From JBBRHH01 sp038222915 (GTDB taxonomy: Bacteria > Planctomycetota > Phycisphaerae > Tepidisphaerales > Tepidisphaeraceae), in assembly GCA_038222915.1 (NCBI GenBank), contig JBBRHH010000083.1:1-14972 (forward strand): 14,972 nt of DNA. The letters run 5' to 3'. Both the position numbers and the translations under genes were made by a program. The notes under the pieces are model-generated. The model was not told the DNA's origin, searched no databases, and saw only the letters and a list, made by a program, of their open reading frames with translations. Positions 1-5,998 of the stretch are shown here, in pieces (position 1 is the stretch's first letter; each line of letters starts with the position of its first letter).

Positions 1-443
1 GAGAGCAATTCAGTCCAGACGGAGAAGATGTTCGTTTCGGGAGTCGCATCTGTACGTGCCAGACTCAGCGGCTTTACAGCCGACTCCAGCTCTTGTTCGC
101 TCACCACAAATTTGCGGGCATAGCTGCGGTCTTGCTCGATAAGCTGACGGACGCCACCGTCCTTCAGGGATTTCGCTCCCGACTCACTCAGGACAAAGAA
201 AAGATAATTGCTCCATTGCAGGCTCTTGGCTCCATCGAAATATGATTTTCCGATGATTCCGTCTTGATAGCTTGTCAATTCCGCCGGCGTAGCAGGCAGA
301 TGGTCACTGACGTCCACATAGTAAATCGCGTAGGGATGCTGCGCAACTGATCGGGTGAATCGCAATACAGTATCGCTGACCTGCTCGACACCTTGGAAAT
401 GGCCTGCCAATCTGTCTCGAATTTGTGCGACACTTGAATTCAT
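1..443 (-). CDS. N-terminal part of unknown protein, possibly an AAA/SMC-like ATPase (runs off the window)
   Basis: The first 147 codons are visible, open without a stop to the window edge, starting at ATG 443-441. The start overlaps the stop of the upstream nitrilase-like gene as ATGA, so translation is probably coupled. The visible part is soluble, with no signal peptide or membrane segment. It carries motifs such as SLQWSNYLFFV (about residues 77-87) and QDRSYARKFVVSEQELE (about 104-120). I recall similar N-terminal segments in front of AAA ATPase domains of poorly described bacterial proteins, but any Walker motif would lie outside this window. The ATPase label is therefore a low-confidence guess; the existence of the gene is well supported by frame, overlap and operon position. 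Confidence 0.6.
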   Translation of the reverse strand, partial: MNSSVAQIRDRLAGHFQGVEQVSDTVLRFTRSVAQHPYAIYYVDVSDHLPATPAELTSYQDGIIGKSYFDGAKSLQWSNYLFFVLSESGAKSLKDGGVRQLIEQDRSYARKFVVSEQELESAVKPLSLARTDATPETNIFSVWTELL

Positions 444-2191
444 TCCGTCCTCGCGAGGTCAACGGCTGATCCCGTTCGTGGCTCATCAAATGTGATGTAC
501 TGGTCACGGCCGGCGAGATCGATGTTTCCGGCATGATCGCGGAACCACACGGCCAGTCGCTGCTTCACTTCAACTTCATGATCGTGATCGGTGGAGCTAC
601 GGCGCAAATACTCTGCCGCTTGGGTTTTCACGTTCATCGCCTGCTCCGCTGTCACGTCCTCGCCCAGATAGATTGCGGTCGCGCGCTTGCCGTTTTCGGC
701 CACCAGATTCTGGTGCGGGGCACCGGAAGCCCATCCGAGCTTTTTACCCGCCTGCAAATCGACGAGGGACGACGGAAGATGTGCTGGGACCGGAAGGATT
801 CCCTCCCATAGGTGTCGCAACCTGCTCATGCGTTGCTGACGGAACTGCAATGCCTCTGGTTCAGAGTCTTGGCAGAACGTCACACGTCTGATCGTTTCGG
901 CTTCCAGAATATTGCAAGAATCCAACTCTTTAACATTATGCCATTGCTCGGTCGCCCCCATCTGTCCGGCCGCAAGTGCCAGCACCCGTTCCGCGTTGAA
1001 AGGGTTGATGCTCGCCAATTCCTGAAGGTCGTCCGTCGCGGTGCCCGACATGGGCAGCAATCCCGCAAAACTGTCATCGGGAGCGAACGCGATCCATGAC
1101 GCAGTGGCAGCATCCCAGCTCAACATGCCCGTCGGACGCGGCCCGATTCGGCGGGACTGAACCGCGACCACGTTGTGATGGAAGACTTTCGTTGCGGTGA
1201 TCTGAAACACCGCCGGGGCAAAGTTCAAGAACATCACATGAGTACGCAGGCTCGAACACCAAGTGTAATACATTCCGCCGCAATGATTGCGGACCAGAGC
1301 TGGGTCGCGCGCGTCAAAACCATCTGGTCGGAGATACCACGCAGTGCCGGCGACATTATGCCAGCACTTGGTCGCTCCGTTAAAGGTCATGCTGACATCC
1401 TTCGCCCAGTTCACACAAAGAAGCTCAGTAGCATCGCCTGCTGACCTGAAAAGCTTGGTGCGATACTGTCGAAACTGCGTATGTCGTGGCTTCGGATTCA
1501 GTTGGATATGGAGGATGATTGCGCGGTCGTAGATTTCTGCGGCATTTGCATCGGTGAAATCCAAGGCATCAGAACAAATCAGAGATACCAGCCTTGTCTG
1601 TTGGACGGTACCTCCAAACGCGTAAACCTTAGTGCCCAGCACGAGCGCGTTTATTTCAAAATGGTCGTTATCACCGGCCATCGGATAGGTCTTAAACTGT
1701 ACGATGGCCACGAGGCGCGACGCACCCTTGTCGCTGCGTGTCGTGCGAAAAAGATAGACGAGCGGGTTTAAGAACTTCTGGGTGTTGCCCTGAATGGGTT
1801 CATAGATAAACGCCACATGCGCCGACAACTCCTGTCTATATTGCTCAAGCTCAGTGTATTTGACGCTCTCGCAACCAAGGCACCACAACGTCCCTTCAGC
1901 GGGCCCGCTGCCAGAAGTGATCGCGGCCGCGACTACGCTCCACGGTGTCGAATACTCCGGCGTGATAACCAGATCCATGTTGTCGTGCATAGCTTTTGCG
2001 AGAAACCCGCCAAACTGCTGTACCGCCAGCGGCGCATCGCGATGACGAACACCGTTTGCATCTGCTTCGATTGCGCCGTTGGGCTGCAATATCAGGACCG
2101 AATAATTCTGCTCGTTTGGAATGAGCGCGCGAAAGACCGGCGGATTGAAACCGGCGTTCTGGAGAACTTGATCTGCGCTGACAATGTCCAT
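440..2191 (-). CDS. Nitrilase-superfamily-like (carbon-nitrogen hydrolase fold) protein, 583 aa
   Basis: Residues 70-260 fit a carbon-nitrogen hydrolase core. Glu79 lies in LVITPEYSTPW, Lys167 in VQFKTYP and Cys206 in LVSLICSDAL, in the order and approximate spacing of the Glu-Lys-Cys triad. Family members cleave or transfer on non-peptide C-N bonds such as nitriles, amides and N-acyl groups; the substrate here cannot be told. At 583 residues it is about twice the length of a typical nitrilase, with a C-terminal half (about 290-583) that I do not recognise. There is no signal peptide or membrane segment, so it should be cytoplasmic. It starts 11 bases after the DUF2130 gene and ends in an ATGA overlap with the next gene. 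The ribosome binding site is weak, which suits coupled translation. The assignment is motif-based only. Confidence 0.7.
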   Translation of the reverse strand: MDIVSADQVLQNAGFNPPVFRALIPNEQNYSVLILQPNGAIEADANGVRHRDAPLAVQQFGGFLAKAMHDNMDLVITPEYSTPWSVVAAAITSGSGPAEGTLWCLGCESVKYTELEQYRQELSAHVAFIYEPIQGNTQKFLNPLVYLFRTTRSDKGASRLVAIVQFKTYPMAGDNDHFEINALVLGTKVYAFGGTVQQTRLVSLICSDALDFTDANAAEIYDRAIILHIQLNPKPRHTQFRQYRTKLFRSAGDATELLCVNWAKDVSMTFNGATKCWHNVAGTAWYLRPDGFDARDPALVRNHCGGMYYTWCSSLRTHVMFLNFAPAVFQITATKVFHHNVVAVQSRRIGPRPTGMLSWDAATASWIAFAPDDSFAGLLPMSGTATDDLQELASINPFNAERVLALAAGQMGATEQWHNVKELDSCNILEAETIRRVTFCQDSEPEALQFRQQRMSRLRHLWEGILPVPAHLPSSLVDLQAGKKLGWASGAPHQNLVAENGKRATAIYLGEDVTAEQAMNVKTQAAEYLRRSSTDHDHEVEVKQRLAVWFRDHAGNIDLAGRDQYITFDEPRTGSAVDLARTE

Positions 2192-2202
2192 GGGTGCTTG
2201 AC

Positions 2203-3477
2203 TCAGATATCAGAAGTCGCCGTTCCTTCTAGTAGCGGTATATCGAGTCCCTCAATTTCCTGGAGCGTCCGCCCCGCGATCCCCTGTAGATCGCCGTACA
2301 TGCCCGCCGTCGATTCGACGACGCCACGAATCTGCTGTTCGCGTTTAGCCCATTGCTTCGTCATGAATTTGCGCTCCCTATCAAGGTCCTCCTGCATGTC
2401 GGTGAACTTCTCGACAGTTGCTTCAATCCGTTGACGGAAACGCGGTCCAGTGAGGTACTGATAGACCATCTCCATCTTCGTCTGCTGGCCGTCACTTGCC
2501 TGTCGGGCACCCGCCAGTTCGATGAGCGATTGGCGAAGCGCCGTGGCAATCGGAACGATGCAACGCGGCTCGGTAATCCACACGCCATCAGTCAGGTCGA
2601 ATATCTCGACATGCTTCGGAAGTACCTGCGTGACAACCACGGCGATTTCTGCTTTCGCGGTACGCTGATCTTCGCGAAGTTTCGCAAGCCAGCCATCACT
2701 CCAGTTCTTTGTGCGTTTGGATTCCCAGAGAATAGTGCCGCAGACTTGTCCGGTCGGCCCCAGAACGCGATGAAGCACATCACCGCCGTGCTCTCCCTTG
2801 GGCACCGGCTCGATAGTGTCACGTGGAAATTTGGCACGAAGCAATGATTCCAATTCCAGTTCCTGGACTTCACCCTGAAGCTGTTGTGATCCCTGTTCTG
2901 CTTTTCGTAGCGCGTCCTGCAGCTTGCCCTGAAGGTCCGTGATCGTCTTTTCCTTCTCGGCGATTCTGAAGCGAGCCTGCTCATCCGCGTCCTTTATCGC
3001 GGTCTCTCGAATCTTCACACGCTCGGCGTCGATGGCGCGCTGCTTGTCCAACTCGAAACTGTCTTTCTCCTGTTGAAGTTGCTGGCGTTCCTGGCGTAAC
3101 GCGATCTCGTTCTTTTGCGCCTCCGCAAGTTTGGTGTCCCTCTGCTGCAGTAGCTCGTGGACCTCGGCCGTCTCCAGCTTGGCTTTGCCCAATTCATCGG
3201 CAAGAGCCTCACGAGCTTTCTTGGCTTCCTGGGCGGCGATCGACGTACGCTCTGACTTCAGCTTGGCGGCAACCTGTTCGTCGATGCCTTCCTGCGCTTT
3301 CGCAATTGCATCCTGCTGCTCCTTAATCGTCGCCTCTCGTTTAGCGACTTCTGCCTCTATTTGCGTGAATTTCTGCTCGTACTGGCGGCGGGTTGATTCA
3401 ATCAATGGCGCAGCGAGCGACTCGGTGAGTTTTATCTCCGTCTTACAGCTCGGGCAGAAAATTATCGGCTCACTCAT
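2203..3477 (-). CDS. DUF2130-family coiled-coil protein with a PD-(D/E)XK nuclease-like core, 424 aa
   Basis: The N-terminus holds a single CPSC pair (Cys8, Cys11), a half zinc ribbon. Residues 28-210 are a long charged, Glu/Gln/Lys/Ala-rich coiled coil. Residues 210-300 match the DUF2130 (COG4487) core: Glu210 in a helix, Asp233 in GEHGGDVLHRV, and Glu252-Ser-Lys254 in ILWESKRTKNW, then WLAKLREDQR. The E...D...ExK pattern is that of PD-(D/E)XK nucleases. Function in the family is unproven; a DNA-processing role is an inference. The start has a good AGGGGAG Shine-Dalgarno six bases before ATG, so this is probably the first gene of the three-gene minus-strand operon. I see no strong promoter upstream; an AGTCAA/GGCGTA pair at 3544/3521 (minus-strand TTGACT and TACGCC) is only a weak candidate. 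Confidence 0.85.
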   Translation of the reverse strand: MSEPIIFCPSCKTEIKLTESLAAPLIESTRRQYEQKFTQIEAEVAKREATIKEQQDAIAKAQEGIDEQVAAKLKSERTSIAAQEAKKAREALADELGKAKLETAEVHELLQQRDTKLAEAQKNEIALRQERQQLQQEKDSFELDKQRAIDAERVKIRETAIKDADEQARFRIAEKEKTITDLQGKLQDALRKAEQGSQQLQGEVQELELESLLRAKFPRDTIEPVPKGEHGGDVLHRVLGPTGQVCGTILWESKRTKNWSDGWLAKLREDQRTAKAEIAVVVTQVLPKHVEIFDLTDGVWITEPRCIVPIATALRQSLIELAGARQASDGQQTKMEMVYQYLTGPRFRQRIEATVEKFTDMQEDLDRERKFMTKQWAKREQQIRGVVESTAGMYGDLQGIAGRTLQEIEGLDIPLLEGTATSDI

Positions 3478-3498
3478 CCGCGGCTCCCCTAATAGAAG

Positions 3499-3560
3499 GT
3501 GTCGATGTTAACCGGTCTCTGGCGTAACACCCAGGTCCCTGCAAGTCAACGAATCGACAC
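3499..3560. repeat. Inverted repeat upstream of the DUF2130 operon
   Basis: GTGTCGAT at 3499-3506 and its exact complement ATCGACAC at 3553-3560 are separated by 46 bases. The pair brackets the place where the promoter of the minus-strand operon should be, so it could be a split operator. Eight-base arms at this distance can also arise by chance. The rest of 3478-3741 shows no gene that I can support. Confidence 0.35.
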
Positions 3561-3755
3561 TTCGCTGGCGTGGGGCGATCGAGCTACCCGGCTGTGAAAC
3601 GATGGGGACGAGTGCAAAAGCTGCTGTGACCGCCCTCAGAATCTGATTGCGGGCCTTGTCGGTGCATCGAGCTCGCTCCTCATCCTGCAGGCATCCGTTC
3701 TCTACGCGCGAGTCTGCGGTGGCGATCCAGCCACAAACGAGTCATTTCGCCTGAG

Positions 3756-3764
3756 TTATCCACA
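3756..3764 (+). other. DnaA box (perfect match to TTATCCACA)
   Basis: TTATCCACA matches the strong consensus binding site of the chromosomal initiator DnaA. It lies about 260 bases upstream of the plasmid initiator gene, where DnaA would help open the origin. It is the only perfect copy I noticed in this intergenic region. Confidence 0.7.
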
Positions 3765-3793
3765 GGCCTTTTGGTTCTAAACGACAGGGGCTG

Positions 3794-3840
3794 CGACCCC
3801 GCCACCTACAGCGCTCACTGGTGGCGCGGCGGCGGGGTCG
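3794..3840. repeat. Nested inverted repeat (cruciform) in the origin region
   Basis: CGACCCCGCC at 3794-3803 is exactly complementary to GGCGGGGTCG at 3831-3840. An alternative inner stem pairs GCCACC (3801-3806) with GGTGGC (3820-3825), and the loop contains the palindrome AGCGCT. There is no T-tract, so this is unlikely to be a plain terminator. A structural or protein-binding element of the origin is more likely. Confidence 0.6.
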
Positions 3841-3877
3841 AGAGATAATGCTTTTAAGTATAAGAAAGAGAAACCCC

Positions 3878-4035
3878 TCAACCGTCTGATTTCCCTCAAT
3901 CCGAAACGACAACTTCGTGCGGTCAACCGTCACGATCGGGCGGTGGACCGTCAAAATCCGCTTGCACTTTTGTCGTTTAACTGCCATACCTCTGTCTGTT
4001 TAGTGACAAATTCGGAGCATGAAAATGACGGTTGA
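3878..4035. repeat. Iteron-like repeats, core (T)CAACCGTC(A)
   Basis: TCAACCGTCT occurs at 3878-3887, TCAACCGTCA at 3923-3932 and the variant TGGACCGTCA at 3944-3953. An exact inverted copy, TGACGGTTGA, lies at 4026-4035 inside the first codons of the initiator gene. Direct copies upstream and an inverted copy over the start codon are how many plasmid initiators bind their origin and also repress themselves. The copies are few and short, so the role is inferred. Confidence 0.45.
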
Positions 4036-4627
4036 GCGCCAGATTGCAGCGATTCCTGACAACCAGATCTCCACGAAGCGTGGTTTCCCGGTCTACCGCA
4101 CCAATCCCAGCGTTCCACAAACCAACGGACTGCCCACTCGCACGAAGCGAATCAGCGTGCCAGGAGGAAAAGGATCCGTCATCGTCGATAATTCGACCGG
4201 CGAGTTGAAGGGGATCGGCGGCCTCGGATTCTGGTGGGAGGAAGAAGTCGATACCACGCGCTTTGTGAAGCTGTTCCTCGACGGCATCAAGCAGGCAGCG
4301 GGCTTGTCGAAGACCGGCATCCAGGTATTCGAACTCGTTTACCACGAGATGCGTGCCAATCCTGGCTCGGACGAAATCAAACTCAATCAGTACGTGGCGA
4401 AGGATCACGGCATCAACGACCGCACCTATCAGCGCGGTGTGCGTGAGCTGCTGGAGAAGGAATTTCTCTATCGCAGCCCGAGCGATGGGGTGTATTTCGT
4501 CAACATCAAGTTCATGTTCAACGGCGATCGACTGGCGTTCGTGAAGTCCTATCACTTGAAGGGTGCCAGCCGGCAGCAGGAATTACCGCTGGTCGATGTC
4601 ACTCCCCGCCCCGGCTCCACTGAGTAA
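4025..4627 (+). CDS. Winged-helix plasmid replication initiator (RepA/RepL-like)
   Basis: The roughly 200-residue soluble protein has a disordered, basic N-terminal third and a C-terminal winged-helix-like region from about residue 75 to 175. Helix-forming KLFLDGIKQAAGLSKTGIQV is followed by KLNQYVAKDHGINDRTYQRGVRELLEKEFLYR (HTH-like) and a YFVNIKFMFNGDRLAF strand region. This is the layout of RepL-type initiators, which bind the origin and recruit the host replisome. ATG 4025 is chosen over ATG 4019 because GGAG at 4014-4017 sits seven bases before it and only one base before the other. The origin-like region upstream and the partition operon downstream fit the role. The gene converges on the partition operon with one base between the stop codons. 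Assignment rests on fold pattern and context, not a firm family match. Confidence 0.65.
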   Translation: MTVERQIAAIPDNQISTKRGFPVYRTNPSVPQTNGLPTRTKRISVPGGKGSVIVDNSTGELKGIGGLGFWWEEEVDTTRFVKLFLDGIKQAAGLSKTGIQVFELVYHEMRANPGSDEIKLNQYVAKDHGINDRTYQRGVRELLEKEFLYRSPSDGVYFVNIKFMFNGDRLAFVKSYHLKGASRQQELPLVDVTPRPGSTE

Positions 4628-4628
4628 G

Positions 4629-4919
4629 TCAGCGGATGTAGCCGTTGGATCTCAGCCACGGCTCGATCGCCTGCTCCAGAATATCCTGAAGTGTGTTGGG
4701 TTCGACCTTGTTTAGCTGGCGTTCGAGGGACGCGCGTTTCAGTGCCTCGGCATATTCTGAGCGAATCCTGGTACTGATGGGCACTCGGCTGAACGGCGAC
4801 GTGGCGGCCGGTGGTGTTGCGGTGGATTTTGCACCGGAGATAAATTCGCGCTCACGCTGGGCATCAACGGGCGGTGCTGGCGCCTTCAGTCCCTCGGTAA
4901 GTGGTCGGCGTTCGCTCAT
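4629..4919 (-). CDS. Small ribbon-helix-helix partition partner of ParA (ParG/ParB-like)
   Basis: This 97-residue protein has an unstructured, Pro/Ala-rich N-terminal half. Its C-terminal half, beginning RVPISTRIRSEYAEALKRAS, reads as a beta strand followed by two helices, the ribbon-helix-helix DNA-binding pattern. In type Ib systems such as ParF-ParG the small RHH partner follows the ATPase, binds the centromere, stimulates the ATPase through its flexible N-terminal tail and represses the operon. ATG 4919 is chosen because AGGAG lies six bases before it; an upstream GTG at 4937 lacks such a site. It follows parA after 14 bases. The family is inferred from size, pattern and position. Confidence 0.65.
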   Translation of the reverse strand: MSERRPLTEGLKAPAPPVDAQREREFISGAKSTATPPAATSPFSRVPISTRIRSEYAEALKRASLERQLNKVEPNTLQDILEQAIEPWLRSNGYIR

Positions 4920-4933
4920 AGGCCTCTCCTCTT

Positions 4934-5596
4934 TCACTGCGACGCGGAGGCGCGGGTCCGGCGTGCTGCGGTCCCCGACAGAATCTCGCGGAAGATTTCG
5001 TCGACCTCGGCAGCGGCTTCTTTGGCGCGTGCGCCCATATTCCAGACGACGGCGCCCTGCCCCGGCGCGTCGGCATAGATCTGACGCAGAGTCATCGCAC
5101 GCGATGCAAGCGGCAGGTTGAGTGCGGCGGCCGCGTCCTTCATGTCGGCGGTGAGCCGATAGTTTTTGCCCACCATGCTGAGCACGATGACGGCCTTGGG
5201 GATTCCGCTGCGGATGTCCTGGGCTTGCCTGAGCACTTCGGTGGCCGCTGCCAGTGCCCGAACCTCAAGCATGCTGGCCTTGCACGGCACAATGGCGAGG
5301 TCGGCTCGAAGCAAAAGCGCCCTGCCCCGGTCCGCGTCACTTCCAGGTCCGTCCGCGACTACAAAATCCGCGTCCTCACCCAATACCGGCAATTCGTTCA
5401 GAATCTCGTTGGGTGTGTTGAGGCGTACGAGTTTGACACCGGGGACGGCTTCACGAATCCACTGCGATGATGATTCCTGGGCGTCGCAATCGGCGAAGGT
5501 AACGCGGTGGCCTTGTTCCTGCAGCCACGCTGCCAGGTGGACGGAGAGGGTCGATTTTCCGACCCCCCCCTTTGAGTTTGCGACGACGATAATCAT
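4934..5596 (-). CDS. parA: ParA-family partition ATPase (type Ib, ParF-like)
   Basis: This 220-residue protein has the deviant Walker A motif KGGVGKST at residues 9-16, Walker A' ADCDAQ at 36-41 and Walker B-like FVVADGPGSD at 78-87. With no N-terminal HTH domain it belongs to the small type Ib class. It binds ATP and non-specific DNA on the nucleoid and moves plasmid copies bound by the partner protein. MIIVVANSKGG is the canonical start; an in-frame TTG at 5632 would add 12 residues unlike the family. No spaced Shine-Dalgarno is visible, only GAGG touching the ATG, while a possible TTGCGC/TATCGA promoter ends six bases upstream. A palindrome at 5616-5635 overlaps that promoter and could mediate autorepression. 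Confidence 0.92.
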   Translation of the reverse strand: MIIVVANSKGGVGKSTLSVHLAAWLQEQGHRVTFADCDAQESSSQWIREAVPGVKLVRLNTPNEILNELPVLGEDADFVVADGPGSDADRGRALLLRADLAIVPCKASMLEVRALAAATEVLRQAQDIRSGIPKAVIVLSMVGKNYRLTADMKDAAAALNLPLASRAMTLRQIYADAPGQGAVVWNMGARAKEAAAEVDEIFREILSGTAARRTRASASQ

Positions 5597-5615
5597 CCTC
5601 AATCGATAGCATGAT

Positions 5616-5635
5616 TGCTTGCCAGAGCGCAAGCA
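5616..5635. promoter_or_regulatory. Palindrome TGCTTGC-N6-GCAAGCA at the parA promoter
   Basis: Seven-base arms are exactly complementary around a six-base spacer, ending 19 bases before the parA start. The same half-site returns at 5933-5944 as an uninterrupted 12-base palindrome and within 5795-5828. It is a plausible binding site for the RHH partner. Confidence 0.5.
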
Positions 5636-5650
5636 CTATTTCATGCAGGC

Positions 5651-5746
5651 TTGATGGCCGGCTGGAGGGATGACGTGACGGGTTGATGGCCTGCTGGCAA
5701 GATGTGCTGCAGTCACACTTGATAGACGGCATGCTGTCTTGATGGC
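5651..5746 (+). repeat. Direct repeats of TTGATGGC
   Basis: TTGATGGC occurs at 5651-5658, 5683-5690 and 5739-5746, with a TTGATAGA variant at 5719-5726. The first two copies continue similarly (CCGGCTGG and CCTGCTGG). Start-to-start spacing is 32, 36 and 20 bases. This is consistent with a centromere array, though degenerate. Confidence 0.45.
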
Positions 5747-5794
5747 AAGACAGACGGACAGGTGGCACTCAATAAATCAGTCTGTCCTGTCATC

Positions 5795-5828
5795 CGGCTT
5801 GCATGCATGCTTTCATTCCTGCAAGCCG
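5795..5828. repeat. Nine-base inverted repeat CGGCTTGCA / TGCAAGCCG
   Basis: Perfect nine-base arms flank a 16-base centre that itself contains TGCATGC. The arms include the GCTTGC half-site of the other palindromes in this region, suggesting a shared binding protein. Confidence 0.5.
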
Positions 5829-5873
5829 TCATGCCGTCTGGCCTTCATGCAGGTCAGCAGGCTGGCTGGCACT

Positions 5874-5911
5874 GTTTTCACGGTGAAAACGTCTCCTAAG
5901 CAACGCTTAGG
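5874..5911. promoter_or_regulatory. Two adjacent palindromes, operator-like
   Basis: GTTTTCAC and GTGAAAAC (5874-5881 and 5883-5890) flank a single G. Four bases later CCTAAGC (5895-5901) and GCTTAGG (5905-5911) flank AAC. The first looks like a dimeric-repressor operator. On the minus strand the second could fold into a hairpin about 90 bases after the stop of the 305-residue gene, followed at a short distance by TTTT, so a weak terminator role is also possible. Confidence 0.5.
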
Positions 5912-5932
5912 GAAGATGTGTGACATCAATAT

Positions 5933-5962
5933 TGCTTGCAAGCATGTTTGCATGGATGCAAA
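5933..5962. repeat. Two tandem palindromes, TGCTTGCAAGCA and TTTGCAT-GG-ATGCAAA
   Basis: The first (5933-5944) is a perfect 12-base palindrome made of the half-site seen near the parA promoter. The second (5947-5962) has seven-base arms around GG. They are the copies farthest from parA and close to the stop of the neighbouring gene. Confidence 0.45.
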
Positions 5963-5998
5963 GTCTGCGGAGATAACAATCGTGCATTGGAGTGTGCT

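Larger units (their letters stand above)
3742..4018. other. Putative vegetative replication origin (oriV)
   Basis: This non-coding stretch directly upstream of the initiator gene has the usual parts of an iteron-type origin. They are a perfect DnaA box, a GC-rich cruciform at 3794-3840, an AT-rich segment at 3841-3870 (8 of 30 bases are G or C) that could melt, and short ACCGTC-centred repeats. AAACGACA also recurs at 3779-3786 and 3904-3911, with an inverted copy at 3971-3978. The parts are seen directly; the origin function is inferred from their combination and position. Confidence 0.6.
5597..5998. other. Repeat-rich upstream region of parA, putative centromere (parS/parH-like) and operator
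   Basis: No gene is supported in these 402 bases, which are unusually dense in short repeats. Palindromes built on TGCTTGC/GCAAGCA occur at 5616-5635, 5795-5828 and 5933-5944, with a related TTTGCAT/ATGCAAA pair at 5947-5962. Direct TTGATGGC repeats lie at 5651-5746 and two tight palindromes at 5874-5911. ParF-ParG type systems place their centromere and operator exactly here, upstream of the ATPase gene. Part of the region must also end the transcript of the unknown operon that arrives from the right. Confidence 0.55.

Noticed and set aside
1817..2434. Plus-strand open frame of 205 codons across the nitrilase/DUF2130 junction
   Set aside because: It covers two well-supported minus-strand genes and gives a low-complexity product.
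3742..3987. Minus-strand open frame of 81 codons across the origin region
   Set aside because: It runs through the DnaA box, cruciform and iterons, has a basic low-complexity product and lacks a clear ribosome binding site; best read as non-coding.
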